64,000 nt of DNA. Origin: Zanthoxylum bungeanum (Eukaryota; Streptophyta; Magnoliopsida; Sapindales; Rutaceae). Below, one piece after another: positions 43,599 to 56,200 of the stretch (within the stretch, counting starts at the first letter, position 1; the number at the start of each line of letters is the position of its first letter). Position numbers and translations under genes: made by a program. The stretch covers positions 38,311 through 102,310 of the forward strand of contig SKCR01037630.1 in assembly GCA_019454045.1 (NCBI GenBank), in the 5' to 3' direction. The notes under the pieces are model-generated. The model worked only from the letters and a program-made list of their open reading frames with translations, had not been told where the DNA came from and did no database searches.

Positions 43599-44247
43599 TT
43601 AAAGGTTAAGATCCAGATTAATCCGACGCCTCTTACCACGATCGTCCTCAGACCAATTTATCTTTAGGATGGGGTCAACTTGTGGTTTCAAAGGCTATGA
43701 GTTGGTCTATTAGATCCGGAGCAGTTCTGGCAGTGAAGAGGAGTTCTTTCATAGGTTTTGACACGAACCCATTTCTCCGAGCATCATCAAGAAACACACA
43801 AAGAAAATCATAAAATCCATCAACGTTAGCAGTCCAAGCGGTTTCTGGTGTATGTTCAGGTTCGCCCAAGATAGAACTATAAAAATTTCCTCCAATGTAC
43901 CCAGCCACCTGGCAAAGCGATAAAAGCATCAGCACGATTAATCATTTCTACCAGTCGTTCAGACATACCTGGCACGATCAATTCCTCTCTGTTTGATGAT
44001 CCAATAAGATTTGCTCTGCCAAGGGTTTTGGGATGATTCCCAAAACATGACTGCCTCCTTCCTGTATAGCCTTTGAAATGATCCCCATTAGTCCAAGATT
44101 GCCTCCGTCATATATTAAGTGCATATTCCTTGCTGCTAAGACTCGACCCAATTCATGTGCTGCTTCTATGTATTGTGGCTTAGTACCAACACTACTACCG
44201 CAAAACACGCAGATGTTTTCAACTCGTCTTCTTGAAGTGGCTTCCAT
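43599..44247 (-). pseudogene. LOG gene of body 2, frameshifted
   Basis: Nearly identical to the intact copy at 37478-38131. The N-terminus from MEATSRRR through ICVFCGSSVG, YDGGNLGLMG and IIPKPLAE is in frame. A single-base loss near 44015 (GCAGAGCAAATC instead of GCAGAAGCAAATC) shifts it. Further single-base changes lie near 43905 (PGG motif), 43825 and 43660-43690. All are one- or few-base indels, several next to short runs, so they may be sequence errors rather than real decay. The stop and the C-terminal NLDLNL tail are at the same place. Confidence 0.85.
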
Positions 44248-44765
44248 TTTTTTTTGTATTTCTCTTCAACTCTGGATGCCTTCAAAAGTGCAATGACGGG
44301 CTGAATTTATAGTACCTGAAAAAGGGTGAGTAATAATAGCACTAATATCTTCCAAAGGACGATTGTTAGCTAAACAACAAAAGAGATCGTGAAAGGTCAA
44401 AAAGTCTGGATCCTGTCTACGAAAATAAAGATAATTACAATAGAAAAGCGAATCAAAGCAATAATTAAGGTAACGGAATTGTGTACGCAATACGCCACTC
44501 GTTTGGTATAAATTCATTAGGATGTGTCTCAGGATTTCATTCCTTACTCAGCCATCGCAAATGAATTGTTTCTCATCTTTGATTGCCAAACACAATTCCT
44601 TCTGTCTTAAAATGCTTCGTTTGTGCCTTTCCCTATAAAAATAACACACAAAATTAAAAAGTTCCCACAAAATATGAAAACATAAATTACAACAAATTGC
44701 ATGGGTTGCCTCCCTGCTAGCGCTAAATTTTACGTCTTCAGCCAGACGTGACTGAAATTCATCTG
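44248..44765 (-). other. Spacer between ORF2 and LOG, body 2
   Basis: Equivalent to 38132-38646. A frame of 83 codons (44266-44517) is open here but not in body 1, and its meaning is unclear. Confidence 0.5.
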
Positions 44766-45290
44766 TTAAGGAGGTTTCAATGTCGTTTTGGATGTCCGAT
44801 TAAAGACAATCCCGTGAGCGTTGCTTTTGAAGGGTCTCTTCCAACAGTAAAGTGGCAAAAAGAGTTTTGTCTCATTCAGTGCTCGTGCCACCTTTTTGCT
44901 CCTTGTTACTCCAGTGGTTCCTGCAAAGAAAGAAAGAAAATCAGGAGGTCTCGTATGATGCTTGACTTGGAATGGAAGTTCCATTCTGTCAAGCTTCTGG
45001 GTGATATCTTTGATTTTTGTACTCCCCAAAACAGCGATGTTTCTCCTGAATGCTCTGGATCTTTATTAAGGTCAGACATTTGCTCCTCCATTTGCTTTGT
45101 TTCTTGCTCCACCTTTTCTTCACAGATGTATTGTAAAATTCTTGTATTCATCTCTTCATCTGTCATCTGTGAAATACATGCTTCAAAATTGTCAACCCGA
45201 GGATGCAAAGATATTCTGACATTAGGTTTTCATCCTCTGATACGACTGGAATGGATGGTTCAGATAGATCTTCTTCAAACATCAAGGTAA
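44766..45290 (-). pseudogene. ORF2 of the recent LOG element, body 2, frameshifted
   Basis: The same protein as 38647-39168, split by small indels near 45010-45030 (LFWGVQKSKISPRSL in place of LFWGVQIKDITQKL) and 45210. Function unknown. Confidence 0.55.
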
Positions 45291-45304
45291 AGCATGCTCC
45301 AAGA

Positions 45305-46057
45305 TCTTAATTTTGAGGATTGAAAGTTTGATCCTCCGTTGTTGGTGCAGTTGGTACAAATAAATCAGCTTCATCCTCGTCAGAATCTGAATAATAAAAG
45401 TCAAATTGAGACTTTGCCGGTTCGGGCTCCTGAACTGATACCTCTGGTTGTTGATACTGCTCAGCCTCCTCCTCTGTTGAAGTGTCATTGTGAATGATTG
45501 TACTTGAAGGCTTCATCAGTGTCATCTGAAACTGGTTCTTGAGGTATGTAGTCCTGGTTTTCTGTGAATTGTCTCATTTGATCTGTCATCCTCTGAATGA
45601 ATTCTGATTGTCTCTGAATACTTTCAAGTTGCTTCAGGCTTGTTTCAAGCATTGTATCCAACTTTTAGTCTCGTTTCTTGAAAAAATCTTTGAGCATGTC
45701 AATCAATTGTTCTTCCTCTGATGGTTCTGGTTTTTGTGAGGATAGTAGGTGGATGGTGGATAAGATGGAAAATGTGGTTCTGTGAAATGTGCTGCTCATC
45801 ATACCATGAAGGATCTTGATAACTCTGCCACCCTGGATGATAGTTGTAATCGCAATAATCTCTCTGGTGGTTACCATTACATATTCACATCTCCCCGTTG
45901 CGTTTTGTTGAGCAAATGTAAAATTGCTTGGTTCTGGCATCCAGTGATAATTGTTGGGCTGGACAACAGGCCTCAGAAAACTGGAATGTTGCTCCCAGAT
46001 GTGGGGTGTATCTTCTTGTAAAGCTCGTAATCTTTCAATCTCCCAGTAGTGTTCCAT
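45305..46057 (-). pseudogene. ORF1 of the recent LOG element, body 2: gag-like, frameshifted
   Basis: Starts MEHYWEIERLRALQEDTPHI at the ATG at 46057 and reads through NNYHWMPEPSNFTFAQQ to the zinc-knuckle region, where a single-base change shifts the frame. The rest is open in other frames (SSDD/acidic tail and DFYYSDSDEDEADLF). Together with body 1 it implies a ~250-residue protein ending TEDQTFNPQN. Confidence 0.65.
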
Positions 46058-46170
46058 TTTTTTAATCACCTGAAAATACAATAAAGAAATAAAAATTACA
46101 GATAAAGATAAAGAAAATTAGATACAAGTAAATTGGATAGCTTCAAAATTAACAACTCAAGAAATATAAG

Positions 46171-46188
46171 TCCCCGGCAACGGCGCCA
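46171..46188 (-). promoter_or_regulatory. Primer-binding site, tRNA-Asp type, body 2
   Basis: Identical to the site in body 1, next to LTR 3. Confidence 0.93.
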
Positions 46189-46194
46189 AAAACT

Positions 46195-48386
46195 TGACCG
46201 GCGTAAACACACACATATAACGCAAGCGCACGTATCGTTCAAGTAGTATAAAAATATCGATCCCACGAGGACTTAATTCCTACTGTTGTTATTAATTATT
46301 GAATCTAATTATTTACAAATATCTAATTGATGGTGAAGAGAATGATTGTTTGATTGGTTGAAAGTGGTTTTACAAAATAAATAAATAAATAAAAGAAAAA
46401 GAAAATACTAAGGAAAATAACAAAAGACACAAAGATCTAGGGTCGTGAATCATTCTAATATCATTTAAAAGATGAAGTGGTTATTTTATGTTTGTGTAAT
46501 AAATCAGTTTACTAACCTGGAACACTAAATTATGCAAAAGCCTCTGTCGATGGTCAGACGCAAATACCCAGTTTAACCCAATTGAACCATATGTCTATGT
46601 CAACCAAATTATCTGGATTCATTAAGTTTAAGTTCCAATAATGGCTACCCCCGCCCGACAGGTATATTCCTATCCTGTAAGGAAATCTATTAAAGAGTTA
46701 TCTATCCTCAAGGAAGATCGTGGGCTATTAAGTCTAAGGCTGAAACCTAAAATCCCTATGTCTAGTTCATTTTAGATTTACCACATCAATCTTATTGGTG
46801 ATCATACAACAAGAAGCATTAAGCTTAAGACTTAATAAATAAACCTTTAAATTACCCAAACTATAAAATAACCCATTATAAACCGGTGATATTAGAATTC
46901 ATCACAACCCCAGATAACTAACACATAACTAGGACTAGTAAAGACATAAAAGTAAAAGACATAAAGTAAAGCTGAAAAGTAAAATACAATAAAATGCTAA
47001 GGTAAAAGGAATTACTTTTACTACTACTAATTTAGATATCTCCCATAAAATAATATATAAACTTGTGATAATAATACCACCGACCATATAGGCGGTATCC
47101 TGATTAAGTCAAATTAAGTCCAACCAGCCATAAAGGCGGAACAAAAATTAAATTGCCAACCGACCAATCTGGCGGTATCCTTTATTAGTCAGGTTTAAAC
47201 CAGATTAAAATGAATTACCAACCGACCAATCTGGCGGTATCCTTTTTAAGTCAATATTTTAATAGTGAATATATTATTTTTAAGGGAGATTAATCTAAAT
47301 AGTAACAGTAAAAGAATTACCTTTCACCCTAGCTGGAGAAGTTACCTCATCATGGTAAATAGTAAAAACTGTAAAAAGTAAAAAGTAAAAATTAAATTAC
47401 TATTATTACAAAAAGTAATTAAAATTATTTACAAAACTAAAAACTAAAAATAAAAAAAAAAACTAAAAACTAAAGAATCTAGATAGAGAAGCTCTCTCTT
47501 TAAAAGAATTGAAGAGAGAGGAAGGTGCACTGAATTCTGAAATCTCGAGCTCAATTTATAGAAAAATTGGTTCCAGCGTCGCGACGCCAGGTCCTCAGCG
47601 TCGCGACGCCGGATTTGTCGACGTGGCACGCTCTGGTTCGCTGGTTTGAAGATTCTGGATAAGATGATAAGATGACACGTGGCAGAGTGGTTGGGCTTCA
47701 ATTATTGTGACACGTGGCGGCTTCTGATTGGTCGCTGAGATTCTTATCCGCCACGTGTCAGATAAGGATAGGATACTCAATTATTGATGCTGACGTGGCG
47801 ACGACGTGGCGACATGTGGGAAAGAGACTGTCGGCACCTTAGAATTGCGACACGTGGCGACACGTGTCACGCTGTGATTGGCTGATGCTGACGTGGCAAG
47901 TTGACTTGGTTGACCTTGTGACGTGGGGATGACGTGGGTGACACATGGCGAAGTTGACTTTTTGACCGATGACATGGCTGATGACGAGGCGACACGTGTC
48001 AACTCTGAGTGTCGGCAGCATATGATGATGACACGTGGCACGGCGCACGTTAGCAGATCGGCTGTGATGGTGACACGTGTCACGGCGCATTTTAGCAAAG
48101 TCAAACTATTCTCAGATTCTGATTTGTGGACCCGGCACACGTTAGCACTGTTCGTGCATTAGACGTCGCGACGCTGCAGTCTGGGCGTCGCGACGCGTAG
48201 AAGACCACAAAATATCCCTGTTGACGCATTTTTGTCCTTTTTGCCCCAAATTGCCTCCAATGCTTTCCAAACTTTTTTTATCTACAAAATAACACAAAAC
48301 ATATCAAAACGTTCACAAAACTCAAGAAACTATACAAAATATTAGGTTAAATGAGTGGGAAATAGTGATATAAATATCACTCATCA
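46195..48386 (-). repeat. LTR 3 of the recent LOG element
   Basis: A 2,192-bp LTR. It is the true 5' LTR of the whole tandem (minus strand). It is followed by the TSD ATGAC (48387-48391). The G-box array lies at about 47619-48083. Confidence 0.93.
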
Positions 48387-48391
48387 ATGAC

Positions 48392-49351
48392 TCAGACATA
48401 ATTAATCTGGGATTAATTATAAGAGAGAGAAAATTAATCTATGATTAATTAAGGAGATATTTTATCTGGGATAAAATATTATTTAAAGAGAGCGAACGAT
48501 TAATTTGGAATTAATCGATAAAATAATATATTCGATATATTATACGAAATTAGATTTCGACGCGGAATTAAAATTGGATTTTAATTCCGGCAAACGAGTT
48601 AATTAAGAATTAATTCGCGAGCGACGCTAGGCATAATTATTTAATTAAATTTGATTTAATTACGTCGCAACGAAAAATTCGTTAATTCGGAATTAACGAA
48701 CCTGAGCCCGGAATGTGTTTGAGAGGCCACTCCGATTTTGAATCATGTGCGGCCCACAAGTCACATCGCTTGTCACATCACCTATCACTTTAGTGATGGA
48801 TGTCAAGTCACCTTTTGGTGATTGACAACCAGTCACTATTCATGATGGTGGTGGTTGTGGGCAATAAATGCCATTTTGCCTCCAAAATTGGTTTTTGTTT
48901 TTTTTTTTGGAAAAGCTTTTACCAAATTTTGTAAGGACTTTTGGTATATGTTTTTTGAAAACAAAATACCAAAAAATACACAACACATCTCTCTCTCTCT
49001 TTTTCTTCTCATGGCCGAATGGCCTCCTCATTTTCTCTCATTGTTGCAGTGAGCCTATGGCTTATTTCTTCTTGATTTTGCTTCAAAATCAAAGATGCTA
49101 GCACATCAAGGAGTCTTACAAATGTGATAGGGAACCCATATATGAGCATGGAATCATTCACAAAGCTTGGATCTTGAAGATCAATACAAGGAGCACAAAG
49201 AAAGGGCATGGCCGAGAGTCTCAATGAGGAAAATTTTTGTGTTCTTCGCATCGCAAAGCCGATCAAAGTGAGTATTTCTGCTACTTTACTTTGATGTATT
49301 CACACGTTTATATGCTTAATTTGATCTTGGTTTGACCTAGAAAACCCAAAA
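48392..49351 (+). repeat. LTR copy E within Copia C, second part
   Basis: Continues the LTR interrupted at 33956, ending ...AACCCAAAA (normally AACCCAACA). The TSD CGTAT follows at 49352-49356. Confidence 0.88.
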
Positions 49352-49356
49352 CGTAT

Positions 49357-50513
49357 CATATGTAAATCGCATACAGAATGGGTATATATATCTTTCCTTC
49401 TCATTTGGGGGCCTTGGCATGTTGCTAGATGTCAACCTTGGTCATTGAAATCGAACGACCATCTGATCGGAGGATAATTTATGTTCGATTAAATTATCAC
49501 GATTCATTTCATGTCCAACTTGAGGGGAACCCAAAAGGTCACACACAACAAAGTCGAAATCAATGGTTAACAGTGCACAATACAAATTTAACAGCATATA
49601 TGATTGCTGTAGGAATTGTTCATAAATGGTTCAATATATTTAATTATTAAACAGATCATTTATGAGGTTCCATAGTGGCTTAGGGATTGGTGAAAGATGA
49701 TAGGGGAACTTTGGGAATTGGAATAAATAAATAAATAAATAAAAAACAAAAAATGTGAATAGTAATATGAATAGTAATTTTTTTTATTTGTTATTTATTT
49801 TGAATTCCAATTCGGCCCAAACTCTTATTATGGTTTTATAATCTCATTAACCACTAAATTAAGATCCAATGGCTAAGATTAAATTAACATTTATCCCACA
49901 TCGGATTCTTAATTAATTTTGTTGTCTTTGGAGCACCTATATAAACCCAATGAATTCTTTACAAATTTTTTGCACCAAACCTTTCTTATATTGGGTTTAT
50001 ATAAGTGAGCAACTCTAAAGTTTAAGAGTAAGCCACTGATTTTGAGGATCCTTAAGTCTAATTGACTAGAGGAACCTCGAGTTAAAAGTTTTGAGGTATT
50101 TGCCTAGGCTAGCACCAAGGGCAAAATACACGTGCACTCAAGGTGTAGTCTTGCCGTTGAGTTTTGGCTTTGGTGTGTGCACCTTTGGAGGCCACACACT
50201 TGGGTGGCTCTTTGGAACGTGGAAGAGCTTGGTGAGTTCGAGAAAAAGCTTGTAGATTGGAGGGAGGACTGGAGGAGTCTGCGGTTCAAATAAGTCTTTT
50301 TCTTTCTTTATTTTAATTAGAGTTCTTATGATAGTTAGCATTTTTAGGTTTATGTTCTTTGCGTGTTTTATGAGTTTTTATGCTTAGAATATATAGTAAC
50401 ATGCATAGGCTTGTAGAATAATCAAAACAAATGGGTCTTGGGCAAAGAGATAGTGGCATCATAATTTGATTTTTTTTGATTTTCCACTGCGCACTCGCGG
50501 CCGCTTCCCAATA
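49357..50513 (+). repeat. Copia A 3' LTR, second part
   Basis: Resumes the LTR broken at 27595. It ends GCGGCCGCTTCCCAATA, matching the 5' LTR end at 21456. Short open frames (for example 49429-49650) are not supported. Confidence 0.88.
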
Positions 50514-50739
50514 GTTGTGGGATCTGAAATTTGCTCACACTTGATCTGAGACTTCAACCCCTTTATATAGGCTTCCAAATCCATTATTCCACCACCCATG
50601 ATGTCAGCTCATATCACACTGTCATCATTGCAGAAACAACTTTCCTCAACTACCCATAACTTGGTCAATCAAATTAGCCCATTTCACTGTCACTGCACCA
50701 GCCTGTGGCGGCCTATAGCAACTCTGATCTGCCACTACA
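50514..50739. other. Low-copy sequence between Copia A and Copia D, possible promoter remnant
   Basis: The only stretch in the window not assigned to an LTR element. On the minus strand it holds CTATATAAAGGGG, a good TATA box (TATA core at 50561-50570), with GCTGACATCATGGG about 40 bp upstream. Copia A joins about 50 bp downstream of the TATA box. It could be a host promoter cut by Copia A or a piece of another repeat. No coding sequence is visible. Confidence 0.4.
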
Positions 50740-53256
50740 TGTTGGGGTTTTGGGCGAAGGGCGCAACGGAAGCGCGATTCGGGCGAAATCATAATTTAAA
50801 ACTTTTTCAAATTACCGAATAAATTATTCAATATCTAATATGGATAATTTATTCATATTTCACCTAAACCTATTTATTTGATATCAAATAACGACATAAA
50901 TATATATGGAACGTTGCGAAACTTTTACGAAAAATATTTTTCCGTAAAATGACGGAAAACGCATTTTTAACCGAACCGACCACCCAACACTTATGGGAAC
51001 TGCCCAGGTAAGCCCCAATAGTGTTAGGGCAGTTCATGGGCTGCCCGAACAGTGAAAAATTCACTGTTTGGACAACCGTTACCCGGTTGGATCAAAAGTC
51101 ACCCGGTAACTCCGTTTTTGGCCGTTTTCGCTTATTTCAACTCCAAAACACTTTCTGGAAATTTTTTCAACTCCAAAACACATCCAATACATTCATATGA
51201 CATCAAATTCATCACAAAAACATAATCAACTCCAGATCTGATCCAGAACCGAAACAACCTAATTTTCATGCTTTAAATCCAAATTTTCAAAATTACATCA
51301 ATTAATCAAAATACTAATTCAAGTCACCACATATGAATCACCCAAGAACAATTCTAGGCATTAAAAGAGTGGTCATAACACTCTAGAATGTCAACATGTC
51401 ATCTAATGATCAAATTGGACTAATATTACAATAATTTCATCCAAAATCTACTTCACACATGCCAACACCTCCAATTCCATCCACCACAACCAAAAGCCCC
51501 CAAATTATACAAGCAAAGAAACCCTAGAACCATTCTAAGAAATCAAGAAACAAGAAACTAATTTCAAGCTTAGGGGTTTTGAAGATTACCTTTAATACTC
51601 CAATTTTCCTTAAGCACTTTCTTGATTTTTCTTCACCTTTTCATGGATTTATCAAACAAAATTTTGAAACCCATTTTTCTTAGAGACTTTCAGCCATGGA
51701 GGAAGCTAATGGAATGAAGAAAATAAATTTTATATTTTAAAACATGTTAGCCGACTTTGAGGGGTAGTTTGGGGATTTTGAAAATTCAATCAAATTAAAT
51801 AATAATTAACTTTATGTAATCCAATCAAATTAGCACACATAAAGTATAATTAAATCATGCCATATGTTCCAATAATAATTAAACAAATTTCATAACATTT
51901 ATGGAAAAAGTTTAATTAATTAATTATTCAAATATTTAACAATTAAATATCCAAATAATCAATTATTATTATATATGTATTTTTATTTACAATAAATAAC
52001 AAATACATATATTTATGGCATGCGTAAAAATCTCATTTGATGAATAATTAATGTGTATCTAATCGTATTATGTATCAAATACAAATACACAATAATTACG
52101 ATTGGCCAAAATCCCCTAATGCATGTGTTATCGTTTAACCGATTAAACGATTCGAATTAACTCATTTAATCCGATGAAGTATTATGAATAATCCGTATTA
52201 TTCATAACGCGTTGCCCAAGTGCTCAACGAGTACACTTCATATTGTGGGACTCTATAAGTTTAGGTTTATCCGTCACGAAATTCAATTTCGTGTCCATAA
52301 TTCACCCACTCATGAATTATGACGACCACAGATAATCTCGCTAAACAATGCAAGACGAGGTCATTGCATACGTATAATACCTCTGTCACATGCTATACAT
52401 ATTATACTTGGGGTATAGATAAAAATGTCAAACTCGTTCGGTATAATATAGTCGACTTTCAATTTACGATCTCTAAATAACACTCGGAACTGATTTCCGA
52501 AGTTGTACCACGGCCATGGATTTACTATATCGTAAACATGTGAGGATACATATGCCCTATACACAGGACTAACGGATCCTATCTTGATACGCACTGGATT
52601 TCATGAGCATTAGTCCACACCCAACGAACAGGCGGAGGTCTGATCGAAATAGATCGGTGACGTGATTGCCATCAAAGTGTGGAGGATAAGTCATTTATCC
52701 AACTGTGGTATCTCAAGTCGAAGGACCACTATTCTTGGTCAAGTCGTGAAGATTCCTATTGAAGTTGGTGTACCATCTATTAGGAAATCTTCAGTGAGTC
52801 GTTAAGTGTCTTATAAAATAAACACCTACATGTCTATACGAGTCTTCCGAGACTCATGGTTCATTGGGATAAACCATCGTACCAAGTCACGATATACAAC
52901 ATGTACAGGTCTCAGCGGATTGTACTAACCGGCCCGTGTTAGTAAATCTTGACCAGGAACTTTATTTAAGGATATACATCTTATAGTGCGCTTCCCAATG
53001 CCAATTACAAACTACGTTGTAACTGCTCACTATATTGTAAACCCTAGGGTCTTTGTCTAATATACACGTATCACTAAACCAGATTTAGTTTCGATCTAAT
53101 CATAATCAGATATCTAATCGTAATAGATAGAATAAGTGTATAAAAGACAAGGGTGCTACCATTAAATTAGTAATATTATGGAAAATAGAATTGCTCGTAT
53201 TTATGAATCGGACATAAATACGATCTGGATTGGCACTCTGAGCACGAATCCTAACA
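50740..53256 (-). repeat. Copia D 3' LTR
   Basis: A 2,517-bp LTR, unrelated in its middle to the A and B families though it shares the TGTTAGG start with A. The open frames inside it are short and unsupported. Confidence 0.82.
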
Positions 53257-53269
53257 ATTTATCCCACTT

Positions 53270-56200
53270 GCTCTAGTGCCAATCCACGGTATCATATACA
53301 CATCTCAATGTGTATCACATACCCATGGCCCTCAAGAGCTCACCCAACACTCAAGAGGTAGGCAACAACAAGTAAGCTTGCTTTAACAAATCGAGTCTGT
53401 CCAACAAACCCAACCGGTTTCCTTAGCCAGCATCATTCATATTTTGCAGAATCTAAATTCTACATCAATATGACTCAAACGCTATATCAGTATTGTGCTA
53501 TAGCTATTGAGTTGTCTATGTATTTAGAAATCAAATCCAAATACTATGAGACAACCGTAAGCATTACACTAATATGAAAACTTCTAATCTATAGGGTCAT
53601 ATGCAACTTCATAAGTTGCAACTGATTCCACTGATTCAGTAGAATCAACGGTGACACTCCATTGCATTTTTTCTGACTTTATATGACATAGACCATCTAA
53701 TGTCATAATTAGGATCAAAACTAATCTAACCTTATGGTTGTAGACTAAATTCTCCATGAATAAGAAACTTGTTCTTAATATCTCAAAGATCACAAAGAAC
53801 ATGTCTCAAGATCCATCATATGGTCTGTAGTATATCAAAATATATTGTAACAATTACGATTAAATTGATATATTTAATCACACATAATATAGTGTTCATT
53901 ACATCATCATCCTATGATGCATAAGATTGACTAGACATTCTAATCAATTTCTCTTTCGACAAAGGAATCATCATTTTACGAAAGATTAATACTATATATA
54001 TAAAAGACACGTTAACTGTCAAACAATTATACTAACTGTCATACAAATAGTCTTACTGTGTCCTTTATTAGATCATATCTAATGCACGACTAATGGTAGT
54101 TTCTCACAAGTCTCTTGTTTTATATTATATATAAAACTTTATATCAAATATATCAGAATCTACTCCCACTCTTTCATGGAGAAAAGAAGACTAAAGTAAA
54201 CATTTTAGTATACGAATATTTCATTATTACTTTAATAATGATAATGTCATTGGGATATATAATACTAGAAAGAAATTTGTACGCTCCCACTGACCCTACT
54301 ATCAAATATGTATTCTCCATGCTTTGATAAAATCAGACAATCCGACTGTATTAAAATTATGGAACACAAATCTTTGGAAAGCTTACCTGAGTCTATAATA
54401 GGCTCTATAAGCTGGTATATCAAACTATGATCTCAAGAGAATACAAACTCCAGGGCCATTTTAGAATGAACTCTTCAAACAAAGAAACCACACAGATTTC
54501 TCATTCGAAGAAACCATTCAAGAATGCCACTTTCCATTCTTTAGCCAAAATACATAGTTTAATATCAACATTAACCAATAGATTTTTAATTGTTCAATTA
54601 GTGCGACTAGAGATAGGTATTCTCAGAATCTACAATAGACTACTGAGGATAACCTTTCTCATTGTCATACTATAAAGGTCAAACCTTTAACAAGCTTACT
54701 TCGCTTTTGCTACAAACAGTTTGCACATTTTATGAACTATTCATAACGAAAGCTCAATCAAGTTCAAAACTTGATCGTAGTAAGCTAGGAACAATCTTAG
54801 ATCTATGGTTCAATGCTAATTTCCGAAATAGATATCAAATATCGCTCCCACTATAAGTTTTAGGATAATTTTCTTCAATAAGAAAACAACATAACCAATA
54901 AGTATCAAATACTTTGTAAATGATTCTAGCATCCTATTAAACTTATACAGAAGATAACGTAGGGTCATTTCATCTAATTAATTTTATAGTTCCATTACAG
55001 TTTATCATTCTCACATTTGACTTCAATAAGTCAAGTCTTTTCTGCAATCGTTAACATCCAATGTTACACATTAAGTAATAAAATAATTTTATCACTCGGG
55101 ATCGTAGAAAAGATATTCCATTAAATAGAATACGATATTCTATTAAATAGAATAAATGATAATTTTACGCGTACTTCCGAGGCACAAGTACTTTCAATTA
55201 TATAACAATTATACAAAAGAAAGTTTCAAATCTCAAACTTTTCAAGATTCGAATTTTCTACTTATACATATCATATACGTAACTGTAGAAACTAATGGAA
55301 CAATAATTAAAGAGATGAATAAATGTTACTGGAGCATAATCCCGAGAGTATTGAAAACTAATTCGGTAACACTCAATATCAATGAATCAAATCATATAAG
55401 ATTCAATTACTCTCACTGACCGATTCCCTCAAGATGGAATCGTGAAAGTTTAATATTGAGTAAGAATCACATTCATTAAACAACTTTAGAACTAATTGCC
55501 TTAAATTTACATGTTTGATCATATCAAACATCATCGAACAATTCAAAAATTCACGATGAAATTTAAAAAATATAGTTTTCAACACTACAAATAGAATATC
55601 TGTGAACCATTCAAAATATTCTATCCGCATTTCAACATAAATATATTGAAAGTTCTCAAACCATTCAAGACGTTCAACATGTTCTCTATTAGAAACACGT
55701 AACTAAGTTATGTCAAATCATCAACTAAGTTACGAAATGAAGAAAATTATCTAAGGTAATTTCTAATTCATTAAACTACATACATCCAATGTATCAGTCT
55801 AATAAATCTTGTGGTCCAATGACGATCATTGGTTAAATGAGATTTAATCACATCCTGAATACAATATTCATTAAACGGATAAGGATATATGGTGTGAACT
55901 CGTATCAGACCATCATTTACCATATGGAACAAGCATCCAATGCTTATGTGATAAAAACTCATAAAGCACTGTTCTAAGTTATTCAGTTAACCGAATATTT
56001 TCTTAATGTTCATCTTTTCATTAATGACACTACTAGTCATATTAAAATATGTAACAACTGTTTATATAGAACAAGTAACTATCCAATAGTCATAAGTTCT
56101 GATATCAAATATCAAAACAGTTATTTAAACATTATTTTAATTAACTAGACGAGAGATCCGATATCAAATACATATAGTTTTCGTATTATGAGAATCGATA

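Larger units (their letters stand above)
33957..48386 (-). mobile_element. Recent LOG-carrying Ty3-type element, LTR-body-LTR-body-LTR
   Basis: A 14.4-kb minus-strand element with three nearly identical 2.2-kb LTRs (33957-36157, 40082-42276, 46195-48386) and two ~3.9-kb bodies (36158-40081, 42277-46194). It is flanked by ATGAC (33952-33956 and 48387-48391). Each body has a tRNA-Asp PBS, a gag-like ORF with a zinc knuckle, a second ORF, a LOG gene and a PPT. No protease, RT, RNase H or integrase is visible, so it must be mobilised in trans. The PBS, PPT and the GGGAGGCAACCC stretch suggest an Athila/TAT relative. The tandem form could arise by unequal recombination, or could be an assembly duplication. 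Confidence 0.9.
27596..49351 (+). mobile_element. Copia element C, gag-pol deleted, interrupted
   Basis: A B-family copia element inserted in the Copia A 3' LTR. It is flanked by CGTAT on both sides (27591-27595 and 49352-49356). Order: 5' LTR (27596-29603), PBS, ~1.8 kb leader, an LTR lacking its last ~80 bp (31412-33321), 35 bp of filler, and an LTR lacking its first ~435 bp (33357-33956 and 48392-49351) that holds the tandem LOG element. No gag or pol remains. The matching TSD shows that the outer ends are original and that the loss happened internally after or during insertion. Confidence 0.88.
21381..50513 (+). mobile_element. Copia element A, visible part (interrupted)
   Basis: A Ty1/copia element in plus orientation whose pieces flank the other insertions. 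They are the 5' LTR tail (21381-21456), PBS (21458), leader, broken gag-pol (22840-26643), PPT (26772) and a 3' LTR split by element C (26784-27595, then 49357-50513). The LTR end GCGGCCGCTTCCCAACA at 21456 is repeated as GCGGCCGCTTCCCAATA at 50513. This proves that the two distant segments belong to one element. The 5' LTR is itself split by the older LOG element and continues left of the window. RT and RNase H motifs resemble the TNT1/Tork type, but the lineage is uncertain. Confidence 0.88.

Noticed and set aside
49429..49650. A 73-codon frame in the Copia A LTR
   Set aside because: No recognisable domain and located inside LTR sequence.
54115..54675. Plus-strand frames of 70-82 codons in the Copia D body
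   Set aside because: AT-rich decayed sequence. The readable copia relics are on the minus strand.
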